Source: Udaeobacter sp963725505 (GTDB taxonomy: Bacteria; Verrucomicrobiota; Verrucomicrobiia; Chthoniobacterales; UBA10450). From it: 64,000 nt of DNA. The stretch covers positions 558,001 to 622,000 of the forward strand of contig CAVRYN010000005.1 in the NCBI GenBank assembly GCA_963725505.1, given 5' to 3'. Position numbers and translations under genes: made by a program. The stretch's first letter is position 1. Each line of letters begins with the position of its first letter. This document shows positions 40,813 to 50,190 of the stretch, piece after piece. Under the pieces are notes generated by a model, which worked only from the letters and a program-made list of their open reading frames with translations, was not told the origin of the DNA and did no database searches.

Positions 40813-42886
40813 TCAGCTTTTCCTGTAAGAGCGAGTGCAAGAGGAAATACGGGACCTGCTCCATGAGTTGTTAGCAGGTATGCAGCAACGGTAAGTGTCC
40901 ATCGCGAATCAACCATATCATCAATCAGCAACACTGGCGCGCTGAGCAACGCGCTGCGATCGATTGCCAACGATCCGTCAACATTGCGGGCTTGTTGCGC
41001 GCTGTTCGCCATCATTTTTTGCGCGGGCCGATCATCAGTTTTAACGAGAGCTACCCGAAACGGAAGCCGCAACTTGTCGGCGAGTCGCTCGGCGAAGTCT
41101 GGCACCAGATGCGGATGACGTCTCGATGGAATGCACGTAATCCATCCTGGTGCTGGTTGCGGATTCCAATTACGAATCAACTCCACACACGCGTCGACGA
41201 GTTCATCGGAAAACTTCCGGTGGTCATACTTGCCTTCTCGAACAGCACGTCCCCACCCGGCGTCGCCCCACACGCACAAGACCTTACCGGGCTGCGCCCG
41301 GTGTTCGGGGGCAATCTTGCCTTTGACGTTCATTTGCGGCAGACCGCCAGCAGGCCACTTCTGTCGCGGTTCCAAAGGAAGACTCGTTCGGCGCAGGAAT
41401 GCAGCTGCTTCCGTGACCAGACCTGGATCCGCTGTTTGCGGCAGCGGCGCGAGGTTAGGCGGATGATATGCGCCAGGATCGCCATCCAACGCGCGGATAA
41501 GGAACTCCATGTGACCGCTCTTCAAACTGACGTACTCCTGCATTTGCTGCTGCTCGGTGCGTCGGAGCGCAGTCAGACGATCTGCGCGTTCCCAGAATGT
41601 TTTGTCCAACGTCGCTGCCGTGAGTTGCCACTTCGTCTTCTGCTTCACGATAGGCGCAGGCGATTCGAGTGAAAGGAGAAGCAGCGTCTTTGCAATGCGC
41701 CGTGAAGCTTACGTTCACGCACGACATCAATTCGTTGACCGACAACCCGTTCGGCGCGTGCGATAACGCATCAATGACCCTCCGCACCTCTTCTGGCGTC
41801 GGGAAGGCGCTCTCGATGAAGTAGTCGGTAATCTCGGTCTCCTCCTCGCCGCTTAGCAGGATGCCGTATGCGCCCGCGATTGCGCGCCCCGCGCGGCCGA
41901 CCTGTTGGTAATAGCCCACGACGGAGCCCGGCGTCTGATAATGGATGACGAAAGCGAGATCCGGTTTGTCGAATCCCATGCCGAGAGACGTCGTCGCGAC
42001 GAGCGCTTTCACGCGATTGTCGAGCAACGCATTCTCAAGTTCCACTCGTCGCTCGCCGGTCTCGCTGCTGTACGCTTCCGCATTGATGCCGCGGGTTCGC
42101 AGCCATTCCGCGACTTGTTCGGCATCGCGCACCGTGAGCGTGTAAACGATCCCGCTGCCATTGATCCTGGGCAGATGCGTTGCCAGCCATGCCATTCGCT
42201 CCGCTTGGCTCGGCATTCGCATCGTTTGGAGCAACAACGACGAACGGCTCAGGTCACCACGCGAAACGGTGAGATTTGGCCCGAGCACATTCTGCAGGTC
42301 TTCCAACACGCGATTGTTTGCAGTCGCCGTGGTTGCAAGGAGCCGCAGGTTCGGCGGCATCAGACGAACGATGCGCTCGATGAATCGATAGTGCGGACGA
42401 AAATCGTGTCCCCAATCGGAAATGCAGTGCGCCTCATCGACTACGAGGAGAGAAATGCGACCTGCGATGGGTCCGAGCACTTCCGCACGAAAATGTTCGT
42501 TCGCAAGTCGCTCGGGCGAAATCAGGAGAATGTCTACCTCATCGCGGGCCAGCTTTCGCTTCAACGGCTTTCCACTCTTCCTTATTCTCCGAGTTAATCG
42601 TTAGCGCGCGCACGCCCATGCGCGTTGCAGCGGCGATCTGATTCCGCATTAAGGCCAGCAGTGGCGAAATAAGCAGAGCCGGGCCGGCACCTTGCTCACG
42701 AAGCAGCTTCGTGGCGATGAAGTAAACGAAGCTTTTGCCCCATCCCGTCTTTTGCACGACGAGCAAACGCCCACGCCCCTCCACTACGTGCCGGATCGCT
42801 TCCTCTTGGTCGTCGTGAAAGGTAGCATTGTTGTCCTGCGTCCCTAGCCGCAAAAGCTCAAGGGCGCGTGCTGGATCATACGGCAT
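40809..42886 (-). pseudogene. RecQ-family helicase fused to a phosphoribosyltransferase-like domain, two frameshifts
   Basis: The N-terminus has Walker A VVQKTGWGKSFVYF, the middle has LLVVDEAHCISDWGHDFRPH and YQQVGRAGRAIAGAYGILLS, all RecQ-like. The last ~280 residues (from about 41650) are a ComF-type PRTase-like region with the loop VLLIDDMVDSRWTLT and the GWITCIPSRRHPHLVPDFAE segment. Frame changes lie near 42555 and 41685; one base removed at each joins a ~690-residue protein. It sits between DUF3644 and dprA. The RecQ-PRTase fusion is a rare arrangement; I do not recognise a named system. Confidence 0.78.
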
Positions 42887-42901
42887 ATGGTCTCGCTTTA
42901 G

Positions 42902-43887
42902 TTAGGCGAATCGCTGCTTGTTCTGCTTGCAGTAATCGCGCACTTGCTCAAGCCAGGGTTGATACCAATACCAAGTTTTTTCTATCTGAACACCAAGTCC
43001 CTTAGCTGGATTCTTCGCATCTTTTTGCTTCCAAAGCTCTGTATGATGGTGTTGGCGGAATTTTGAGAATCCCTCTTTCCGCATTGCTGCGACGATGTTA
43101 CTTGGAAGCAGTTTTGGACGCTCAGTTTCCTTGATAACTGCGTATTTTGCGTTCACGTTCTTGGCGAGTTCTGAATCCGCTTTGACGAACTCGATTACTT
43201 CGTCTGCTTGCCCCTTTCTATTTGCAGTCTTGGCGACGAAGAGAACGCGATAGGCGAATTTCGGGCTGTTGAATTCTTCCTGTGATAACTGGCCTTCAAA
43301 GTCATCGACGAATCCCTGAATGTTACGCGGCAATGATGAAGCTGCGCTGAGTTGATCGCTCTGATTCTTTCCGATTGAAGAGAACTGAAGGCTTAACGCG
43401 AGGTGCCGGTCTATGCCGTGCTCGTTATCAAATAGTTTTTTGATATGTTCGTTATAATTCAGACAACACGCTTGGAATTTGGCACTAAACGAGGCGTCGA
43501 TTCGCGTCGTCATCTGATGTTCAATCTCGTGGCGGATTCCTATAAGAAAACGAAGGTTGTTACATGAGTCGCGGTCGATCGGACAATTTGGATCATTGAG
43601 ACAGCGCTCTAATTCCCAGAATTTGTGAGCTCCCTTCGCAGTCGTGCTGAACTTTCGGATCTTTTTCTTCTGTTCGAAATACCGATACTCTATTTGGTGT
43701 TTTCGATAATACGCGTGGAGTAGGTAAGTCCAGGCGATGTTCATTACGACGATGAAGATCTCTGACTTAAAAGTGGTCTGAGGATTGTTGAATATCTGAA
43801 CGGCTGCCAGCGCGGCCTCGCGCGATTTTTCGATTAGTTCCCCAGCGACAGAAAAATCCGGCGTTTTCTCTTCTTGGTAGCAGCCAT
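42902..43887 (-). pseudogene. DUF3644 HEPN-like protein, frameshift near its start
   Basis: DUF3644 belongs to the HEPN group of putative RNases. The motif R-x4-H is seen as IRHEIEH near residue 75 of the main frame. The C-terminus has FRQHHHTELWKQKDAKNPAK and TWYWYQPWLEQVRDYCKQ. The body reads from MNIAWTYLLHAYY (43744), but the better start is ATG at 43887 (MAATKKRK), followed by EKTPDFSVAGELIEKSREAA in the neighbouring frame. A run of four As at ~43865 needs one more A to join them. Its placement right after hsdS in the type I operon resembles PrrC-like guard RNases. Confidence 0.75.
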
Positions 43888-43891
43888 CGAA

Positions 43892-45175
43892 TCAAGCGTG
43901 TTCCCCTAAGACAGATAGTTCTCCACTCAGGAGCTTCGGCAGCAACGTTTGGCGCAGGCTGACGAGGGTCTGACTTTCGAGCGTGTTCGCGAAAGCCTTC
44001 TCGAAAATCGGCGCGACTTGGCGATCGAAAGCCCGCAACACATCTCTGGATGGCCAGCAAACTTGCAGGCGTTTCATGTCGGCGACGGTAACATGGCCGA
44101 GACCGGTGGTTTGCTTGTTCCGGGCGATTTCGATGAGCGCTGGGCGAAGGTATTTTAGGAGGTAGTAAACGAATCGCTGCTCGGCCGCGCTAGGAGCGAC
44201 GACTTTGAAGATGTGCTGATTTAATAACCCTGGCCCATTGGTCCACAGAAAGGCGTCGAGAGAAGTATCTGGACTACCCGACCATGAGTAGAGCAAGTCG
44301 CCGGTGTCGATCAGTTGATCGGGATTCGCCTGCCGCGCTGAAAACTTCGTTTGTGAGTTGATGCCATCCTTCAGTTCAACGATTTTGATCACTGGCAGTC
44401 CTTCTTCGGGAGCGCAGAAATCCTCGGTCCTAAATGCTGCTCCGTTGATAAACCTCGCGGTTTCGTAGAGAGGACGCGCTTGCCAACCGGAAGGTATGTG
44501 GCCGATGGCGGAGTCTTGGAACGCGGCGGGGAACAGAGCAGCGGCGGCTTCGTCAAGACCAATTGGTTTTCGTCCGTCGAGTTTGGCGCGGACGAGATCG
44601 AAATCCACGAACCAGCTCTGGAATAGGGCCCGTGCCATCGCCTCGAGCGTCGCGTTCATTTGCCGGTTCAATTCGATCTTGTCGTCCAGCGCCCCAAGCA
44701 CCGCTGCAATGGCTCTTTGCTCGGCGAGAGGCGGAAGCGGAAGGTCGAGAGTCGAGACTTGGTCGAAGGTGATTTGTGGAAACGTTCCCGAGCGTGATTC
44801 CGCGAGGTGCTGAAGCCATTTCGTAATCTCGGCGCTCGTCAGGAACTGGTATAGAAACTTAGGAAACAATCGGTCCTGCTTTGCACGGATGACCATCAAT
44901 TTGGTGGAAACGACGAAATCGTCTGCGTCATGCTCTACGTAGGCCCATCGGCCGTTTGCCGGCCTAATCTCGCTGAACAGGATGTCGTCTTTGCGAATGG
45001 CTTTCTTCGCTTGGCCCGGCCAGTTCTTCACTGCTGAGTATGTGCGATGTAGGAACTTGCCGTGAAGGATGTCGGATGTGTTCAGGAAAATTAAGTGCTC
45101 CTTCCCTAACTTGTGCGTGTCAGAAATGGAGGACGCTATCTCGCCGATCTTCGTGATTGGATACTCAGGCGCCAT
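43892..45175 (-). CDS. hsdS: Type I restriction-modification specificity subunit HsdS
   Basis: HsdS recognises the bipartite DNA target for HsdM and HsdR. Two target-recognition domains (residues ~1-150 and ~220-380) are each followed by a conserved helix spacer (DLPLPPLAEQRAIAAVLGAL with NRQMNATLEAMARALFQSWF, and DRQVAPIFEKAFANTLESQT). Its 427 residues are full length. It starts 11 bases before the hsdM stop. The frame is intact, unlike those of hsdR, the RecQ fusion, dprA and DUF3644. Confidence 0.93.
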   Translation of the reverse strand: MAPEYPITKIGEIASSISDTHKLGKEHLIFLNTSDILHGKFLHRTYSAVKNWPGQAKKAIRKDDILFSEIRPANGRWAYVEHDADDFVVSTKLMVIRAKQDRLFPKFLYQFLTSAEITKWLQHLAESRSGTFPQITFDQVSTLDLPLPPLAEQRAIAAVLGALDDKIELNRQMNATLEAMARALFQSWFVDFDLVRAKLDGRKPIGLDEAAAALFPAAFQDSAIGHIPSGWQARPLYETARFINGAAFRTEDFCAPEEGLPVIKIVELKDGINSQTKFSARQANPDQLIDTGDLLYSWSGSPDTSLDAFLWTNGPGLLNQHIFKVVAPSAAEQRFVYYLLKYLRPALIEIARNKQTTGLGHVTVADMKRLQVCWPSRDVLRAFDRQVAPIFEKAFANTLESQTLVSLRQTLLPKLLSGELSVLGEHA

Positions 45176-47183
45176 ATCCCAGCCTCTTCAGATTGGCTTT
45201 AATGGCTTGCTCCAATTTCGCGGACTCGGCGAACTGGGCGCACAGTTCGGCGACGAGGCGTGGCATCTTTTCCTCGAAGGGGTTGCCGTCGTCATCGACT
45301 TCTTCGGCGCCGACGTAGCGGCCGGGCGTGAGGACGTAACTGTGCTTTGCGATCTCGTCAGTCGTCACGGATTTGCAGAAGCCGCGGACGTCGGCGTATT
45401 CGCGAACTTCGGAATGCGGATTGCGCAGCGGATCGTCGGTTCCGCGCCAGGCGTGATAGGTCTGCGCGATGTGCTGCATTTCTTCATCGCTTAGCTCGCG
45501 ATGAACGCGGTCGACGAGGTAGCCGAGCTTGCGCGCGTCGATGTAGAGGATCTGGCGGCGGCGGTCGCGGAATTTTGCGTTGTGTTTATCCCGAGAAATG
45601 ATGGCTTGCTCCAGCTTCGCTGACTCGGCGAACTGGGCGTTCAGTTCGGCGACGAGGCGCGTCATCTTTTCCTCGAATGGTTCGCCGTCGTCTTCGACTT
45701 CTTCGGCGCCGACGTAGCGGCCGGGAGTTAGCACGTAGCCATGCTGCGCGATTTCGTCTGTAGTTGCTGACTTACAGAAGCCGGGAACGTCGGCGTATTC
45801 GCGAACTTCTGAATGCGGATTGCGCAGTGGATCGTCGGTGCCACGCCAGGCGTGATAGGTCTGCGCGATGCGCTGGGTTTCTTCGTCGCTCAATTCACGA
45901 TGAACGCGATCAACTAAGTGGCCGAGTTTGCGTGCGTCGATGAAGAGCGTCTGGCGGCGTCGATCACGCCAGCGTGACGCTGGACCCGATTGTTTCCATT
46001 TACTCCCGCGGCTTTGTTTTTTCGAAAGAAACCAAAGGCAGACCGGGATCTGAGTTGAATAAAAGAGCTGGCCGGGAAGGGCGACCATGCAGTCGACGAG
46101 GTCGGCTTCGATGATGGCGCGGCGGATTTCGCCTTCGCCGCTTTGATTCGAGGACATGCTGCCATTGGCGAGGACGAAGCCGGCCATGCCGGTGGGCGCG
46201 AGGTGATAGATGAAGTGCTGCACCCAGGCGAAGTTGGCGTTGCCGCGCGGGGGAAGGCCGAACTGCCAGCGCGCGTCGTCGTCTTTGCGGAACCAGTCGG
46301 AGTCGTTGAAGGGCGGATTGGCGAGGACGAAGTCGGCGCGCAGATCGGGATGGAGATCGCGCCGGAAGGTGTCGGCCTGCTCTTCGCCGAGATCGGCTTC
46401 GATGCCGCGGATGGCGAGGTTCATCATGGCGAGGCGGCGCGTGGTGGCGTTGCTCTCCTGACCGTAGATGCTGATGTCGCCGAGCCGGCCGCCGTGGGCT
46501 TCGACGAATTTTTCCGATTGCACGAACATGCCGCCGGAACCGCAGCAGGGATCGTAAACGCGGCCTTTGTAGGGAGCGAGCATCTCGACGAGGAGACGCA
46601 CGACGCTTTGCGGGGTGTAGAACTGGCCGCCTTTCTTGCCTTCGGCGCTGGCGAATCGGCTGAGGAAGTATTCGTAGACGCGGCCGAGGATGTCTTTCGA
46701 GCGATTTGCTTCGTCGCCCATGCCGATCGTGCCGATGAGATCGATGAGTTCGCCGAGGCGGTTCTTGTCGAGCGCGGGACGGGCGTAGTCTTTCGGCAGG
46801 ATGCCTTTCAGGCGCGGATTGTCGCGCTCGATCGCGACCATCGCGTCATCGACGATCTTGCCGATGGTCGGCTGCTTCGCGCTGTTTTGAAGATACGTCC
46901 AACGCGCAGCGGGCGGGACCCAGAAGATGTTTTCGGCACGGTATTCGTCGGGATCTTCGGGATTGGCACCGGCGTATTCGCCTTCGCCCGCGATCAGCTT
47001 CGCGTGGTGCTCTTCGAAGCTGTCGGAGATGTACTTGAGGAAGATCAGGCCAAGGACGACGTGCTTGTACTCCGCCGCGTCCATGTTGCTGCGCAGCTTG
47101 TCGGCAGCGAGCCAGAGCTTCTGCTCGAAGCCGATGTTCGCCGAACTGTTATTTGATGATCTTGTCGATCTCGACCGGGCCAT
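45165..47183 (-). CDS. hsdM: Type I DNA methyltransferase HsdM with duplicated C-terminal segment
   Basis: HsdM transfers methyl groups to adenine in the target. The N-terminal helical domain and the methyltransferase motifs GQFYTPQSVVRLLVEML, YDPCCGSGGMFVQS (SAM-binding) and VLANPPFND (NPPF) are complete. It is 672 residues against ~500 usual. The excess is a tandem repeat of ~122-133 residues at the C-terminus (IDARKLGHLVDRVHRELSDE ... and IDARKLGYLVDRVHRELSDE ...), nearly identical. It is the first gene of the operon. Confidence 0.93.
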   Translation of the reverse strand: MARSRSTRSSNNSSANIGFEQKLWLAADKLRSNMDAAEYKHVVLGLIFLKYISDSFEEHHAKLIAGEGEYAGANPEDPDEYRAENIFWVPPAARWTYLQNSAKQPTIGKIVDDAMVAIERDNPRLKGILPKDYARPALDKNRLGELIDLIGTIGMGDEANRSKDILGRVYEYFLSRFASAEGKKGGQFYTPQSVVRLLVEMLAPYKGRVYDPCCGSGGMFVQSEKFVEAHGGRLGDISIYGQESNATTRRLAMMNLAIRGIEADLGEEQADTFRRDLHPDLRADFVLANPPFNDSDWFRKDDDARWQFGLPPRGNANFAWVQHFIYHLAPTGMAGFVLANGSMSSNQSGEGEIRRAIIEADLVDCMVALPGQLFYSTQIPVCLWFLSKKQSRGSKWKQSGPASRWRDRRRQTLFIDARKLGHLVDRVHRELSDEETQRIAQTYHAWRGTDDPLRNPHSEVREYADVPGFCKSATTDEIAQHGYVLTPGRYVGAEEVEDDGEPFEEKMTRLVAELNAQFAESAKLEQAIISRDKHNAKFRDRRRQILYIDARKLGYLVDRVHRELSDEEMQHIAQTYHAWRGTDDPLRNPHSEVREYADVRGFCKSVTTDEIAKHSYVLTPGRYVGAEEVDDDGNPFEEKMPRLVAELCAQFAESAKLEQAIKANLKRLGYGA
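45202..45967. repeat. Tandem duplication inside hsdM, 399-bp period
   Basis: Copies 45202-45568 and 45601-45967 are each ~367 bp and start ATGGCTTGCTCCA on the plus strand. They differ by scattered substitutions, several synonymous, and are joined by a unique 32-base stretch. Because the period is a multiple of three, the hsdM frame is preserved. Confidence 0.9.
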
Positions 47184-47273
47184 TTGTGAGGCGCAATTCT
47201 AGCAAAACTTTTCCTGATGAGAAGGGGATTCAGCGGCGGCGCCGCTGACCAAGTAAGAATGGCGAATTGAGAG

Positions 47274-47435
47274 TTAAGAAAGCCAGAGCCACCCACCCGC
47301 AGCGTAATTCGGATAGCGCTCGCGCAACTCGCGCGACAATCGATCGATTTGCTCCGTGCTGCCGCCCTGCCGCACTACATCGCGGACTTGATCGAGCAAT
47401 TTGGATTTGTTCTGCTGCGGACCGGGCGTTACCAT
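47274..47435 (-). pseudogene. Possible integrase N-terminal remnant
   Basis: A 53-codon frame starting MVTPGPQQNKSKLLDQVRDV, then VRQGGSTEQIDRLSRELRER. The KLLDQVRD stretch resembles the N-terminus of integron/phage tyrosine recombinases (typically followed by RxRHYSxRTEQAYV), but here it diverges and ends within ~50 residues. The catalytic domain is absent. It sits between hsdM and an attC-like site, where an integron integrase fragment would be expected. Confidence 0.4.
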
Positions 47436-47458
47436 CGCTGACATGCGCCGATATTCTT

Positions 47459-47544
47459 CTCGAACAAATCGGCACTCAAGCCGGATTAGATGCCAAAATG
47501 GCGTCTTTAACTACGCCATTTTGGCGTCGAATATCTCGTTAGGC
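47459..47544. repeat. attC-like recombination site 1
   Basis: Left CTCGAACAAATCGGCACTCA with AAGCCGGATTAGA, a central inverted pair GCCAAAATGGCGT/ACGCCATTTTGGC, and right TCTCGTTAGGC with the core site GTTAGGC. The general layout matches an integron attC (~86 bp), though the left core is CTCGAAC rather than RYYYAAC. It precedes a plus-strand gene (47581). Confidence 0.55.
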
Positions 47545-47580
47545 CTTTTATATCTCAACGTTGATCAAACATTCTAACTT

Positions 47581-48213
47581 ATGAAAATCCTTCATACTGT
47601 ATTCGCGCTCGCGATTTTTTCCGCGGTTTCACCGGCGCAGGAGGGCAAGCCGGAGCAGCAAAGGTCTTATTCACCAGACAAGAAATGGGAATTCCGTTCC
47701 GATACAATTGTGAGGGCCGGCGCCACTGAGCCGGCTTTCCAGCTTTCCGATAAATGCGGCGGGGCTAATGGTGAATGTGAGCCACCGCTTTGGTCGCCGG
47801 ACTCGAAACGCTTCGCCTTGAATGCCCCCGATCAAGGTCGTTATCAACCAACCTCGTTCTACCAACTCAATGGCGACGAATGGAAAGAACTACCGCCGCC
47901 GCCCGACGCGATTAGCGACGTATTGGACAAGGTGATCTTCGCACGAATGAAGAAAATGGGCCTGCTGCCCAAGAAAACTCCGATACGGCTCATTTCTAAC
48001 CCGATAAGGACGATTCAGTGGACAGATCCTGATACGGCCCTGGTCTACGCATCAGATGTCGAAGCTGTTAAGGATGATCCGGACCGGGGGTTTTTCGAAG
48101 CTTCTTTTCTGTTTACTCTAAAATTCGACCAAAGCGGGCAATGCAAGATCGTCAAAAGTCAGCGACTGTCGGATAAAGAAAGGGAGAAATACAAGAAAAA
48201 GTCTGAGCCCTAG
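47581..48213 (+). CDS. Exported hypothetical protein
   Basis: Not recognised. A 210-residue product with a signal peptide (MKILHTVFALAIFSAVSPAQ, cleavage likely after AQ). The mature part has SPDKKWEFRSDTIV, LWSPDSKRFALNAPDQGR and a Lys-rich end, a WD40/Tol-like beta pattern (SPDKKW, WSPDSKRFA). It follows an attC-like site in the plus direction, so it may be a cassette gene. The C-terminus is basic. Confidence 0.6.
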   Translation: MKILHTVFALAIFSAVSPAQEGKPEQQRSYSPDKKWEFRSDTIVRAGATEPAFQLSDKCGGANGECEPPLWSPDSKRFALNAPDQGRYQPTSFYQLNGDEWKELPPPPDAISDVLDKVIFARMKKMGLLPKKTPIRLISNPIRTIQWTDPDTALVYASDVEAVKDDPDRGFFEASFLFTLKFDQSGQCKIVKSQRLSDKEREKYKKKSEP

Positions 48214-48330
48214 ACGTAACGATAACTCGCATTTGTCGCGCCTTTCCCGCGCCTGGCCACCGGCACCTTGATTCGTTCGCTCCCGCTCGCTCAGCCTGTC
48301 GGCCTTCCCGTCTCATGCTTTGCTCCCAGC

Positions 48331-48428
48331 AAATTCAGGTTCTACGCCCAGGGCGAACAGATCAACGGCGCGAGCTACTACTACACGAAAGATCACTTAG
48401 GCTCCATTCGTGAGATGATGAAAGGATT
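48331..48428 (+). pseudogene. Rhs-repeat protein fragment
   Basis: A short stretch reads FRFYAQGEQINGASYYYTKD followed by HLGSIREM, the classic core of Rhs/YD repeat proteins (YxYDxLGSIRxM). It is only ~30 residues, with neither N- nor C-terminal parts, so it is a relic of a larger Rhs toxin-like gene. Confidence 0.65.
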
Positions 48429-48466
48429 GCCGCAGAAATGTCCCCAAATGAGCCCTTCTTCGAGCT

Positions 48467-48697
48467 TTATCGGCGGAAAGCGCGTACAGCCGCGCGGCGA
48501 AGCTTGGCGATTGTCTCAGCGCTGGTTGGTTGATGAAAGTTCACTATAGCTTGGCAACATACCACGGCGGCGCCGCTGACATGAATAAAAGGTGCGCCAT
48601 GTGGTTGCCAACCTTCCTTCAGCGCGGCATTCACTTTTTCGACGAGCGAACCGAGGTCTTGGCTTTCAAGAATTTTGTACTCTTCGATCGTGTCCAT
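48467..48697 (-). CDS. DUF1737-type small protein
   Basis: 76 residues: MDTIEEYKILESQDLGSLVE then KVNAALKEGWQPHGAPFIHV. The pattern ExYKIxxSxDLxxLxxxVNxxLxEGWQPxG matches DUF1737, small proteins of unknown function common in phage and accessory regions. The C-terminus is basic (KLRRAAVRAFRR). It stands between an Rhs relic and an empty region. Confidence 0.65.
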   Translation of the reverse strand: MDTIEEYKILESQDLGSLVEKVNAALKEGWQPHGAPFIHVSGAAVVCCQAIVNFHQPTSAETIAKLRRAAVRAFRR

Positions 48698-49416
48698 CTG
48701 CCTATCATCGGAAAGCGCGCGGCCGTGGTCGAGGAGGATTTACTGTCTGTGCGAGAGTCCGCCCGGGGGGAGAAAGGGGTCGGTCCTTTTTTTTTGCATT
48801 TGGGGGCAGGAAATAGCGGTCAGGGTTCACTATCGACAGTCATTTGAAAGCTGAACACAAGCGAGCGGGAGCCGTTTGGGTAGACGGTCAAACAGCGAGG
48901 GTGGCTGGCAAGAGCGCGGCGCGCGAGTGATCAAACACTGACATTCTGAATGCTGAAATCAGAAAGACTTGAAGTCATCGCCGCCGGCATTGTTGAAGAT
49001 CTCCAAGCCGCCCTAGCCCAAGCCGAACTGCTCTGCGCAGAATGGGCTGCTTGACCAGCAATCAAGCCACCGCTCAGAAGCCCCGGCCTTTGCTCGCAGC
49101 CCGGCGGACCGGCGCGCGGTGTGCGATTTGTTTGTTATGTTTTGCCGAAACACTCTCTGGCCGCGAGGTTTCGCGGCCGGGGATTGAAGGATTCCTCTTG
49201 AAATTGGGTTTGAATTTTTCTTTGCGCATGGCTTGACTTTCGTTTTCTGCCCTCAACTTAGGGCCAAACCAGGAACGCGTCTTCACCTTTCGGCATAGAC
49301 GTTTGTGAAAAACGGAGAGGGAAAACGGAAACACTGAAAAAGCCTGCCTGGGTAGCCAGGGTGATTTCAATGAGTCAGAGAACGAGGAAAAGCGCTCGCC
49401 GCCTGCCCGTGAGATC
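48698..49416. other. Gene-poor region
   Basis: About 720 bases without a supported gene. Short frames occur on both strands, but none is longer than ~105 codons with a recognisable family, and several are complements of each other. A weak Cys-rich frame near 49090 is not convincing. Confidence 0.4.
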
Positions 49417-49542
49417 CTACTTCCGTTTCGGCGCCGCTTTGGCAGCTGAGGCTTGTTGCGCTTTCTTCTGAGACGCGGCGTTGGCTTTCGCCTTTTCCTG
49501 TGCCTTGTGCTTCTGATTCGCTTTCGGAGATTTGTCGCCCAT
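49417..49542 (-). CDS. Small basic Lys/Ala-rich protein
   Basis: A 41-residue protein from MGDKSPKANQKHKAQEKAKA to AKAAPKRK. MGDKSPK starts are common for conserved small proteins of unknown function in Verrucomicrobia and other soil bacteria. It would bind nucleic acid by charge; that is inference. A longer upstream frame (to 49698) exists but has a different composition. It is monocistronic here. Confidence 0.6.
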   Translation of the reverse strand: MGDKSPKANQKHKAQEKAKANAASQKKAQQASAAKAAPKRK

Positions 49543-49826
49543 GATCAGGAAGGCTCGTCCGGCCACCAGTAAAGTCAACGTGTTCTGGATCGCATCGCCC
49601 TTTTCCTTTAGCGGAAGAATATCAAGTAAAGGAGAACGCTGAGCACCGCCACGGCTAGGATCAGCTTCGACCGGCGTTTCGCGTTTACGACGAATCACGC
49701 AACGTGATCGACACGCACGAGCAAACCTTCATTTCTTGCCCCGGTTTTTAGCAGCCCGTTGATTCGCGGGAAGGATTTTTTGACTGGCCACTATTCACAC
49801 TCTCTGACATGCTCATTTGCGTGCCA

Positions 49827-50045
49827 ATGAAGTTTTGGGAAATCATCGCCGATAATCTAAGCAAAGCCGGTTGGATTTGGGGCTGTGTTTCATCGGTTGA
49901 TTCCAACGGGCAAACGATCTGGATTGCTGATGCGCATCGCGATAACGGAAAGAGGTTTATCGTTCGCGCCGACGAAAAGCTGAGAGCGTTTCTCGAACTT
50001 CAACGAGTCACGCGCGAATCATTCCGGTTCCCAAATGCCGAATGA
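49827..50045 (+). CDS. Small RFIVRADEKL-family protein
   Basis: 72 residues from MKFWEIIADNLSKAGWIWGC. It has a W-rich N-terminus, SSVDSNGQTIWIADAHRD and KRFIVRADEKLRAFLEL. Paralogues sit at 53932-54189 (−) and 54116-54358 (−), and a decayed copy near 50670-50800. The family is recurrent in Verrucomicrobia but I know no function. A frame at 50035 overlaps its end by 11 bases. Confidence 0.6.
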   Translation: MKFWEIIADNLSKAGWIWGCVSSVDSNGQTIWIADAHRDNGKRFIVRADEKLRAFLELQRVTRESFRFPNAE

Positions 50046-50145
50046 TTCGGAACAGTTCTCGTTCGAGTGTACTCTGCCGCTCGACCGGCTGAACCAATTT
50101 ATTCCGAAGATCAACGCCGTAACGACGAAATACGTAACGGCATAA
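50035..50145 (+). CDS. Small 36-residue hypothetical protein
   Basis: Starts MPNDSEQFSFECTLPLDRLN and ends INAVTTKYVTA. It overlaps the previous gene by 11 bases and is followed six bases later by a terminator-like hairpin, which favours a real gene in a two-gene unit. The function is unknown. Confidence 0.4.
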   Translation: MPNDSEQFSFECTLPLDRLNQFIPKINAVTTKYVTA

Positions 50146-50150
50146 TTGTG

Positions 50151-50186
50151 AGCGGTGGCGGTCTGCTGTGACAGCCACCGCTTTTG
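50151..50186 (+). terminator. Intrinsic terminator
   Basis: A 9-bp stem AGCGGTGGC/GCCACCGCT with a 14-base loop, followed by TTTT. It ends the small two-gene unit (49827-50145). Confidence 0.55.
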
Positions 50187-50190
50187 GCCG

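Noticed and set aside
41905..42597. A 230-codon plus-strand frame
   Set aside because: It is antisense to the RecQ-type helicase with intact DEAH and motif VI.
46143..47156. A 337-codon plus-strand frame
   Set aside because: It is the exact complement of hsdM, which has all methyltransferase motifs. The frame's Ala/Glu/Val/Asp bias is what the complement of such a gene gives.
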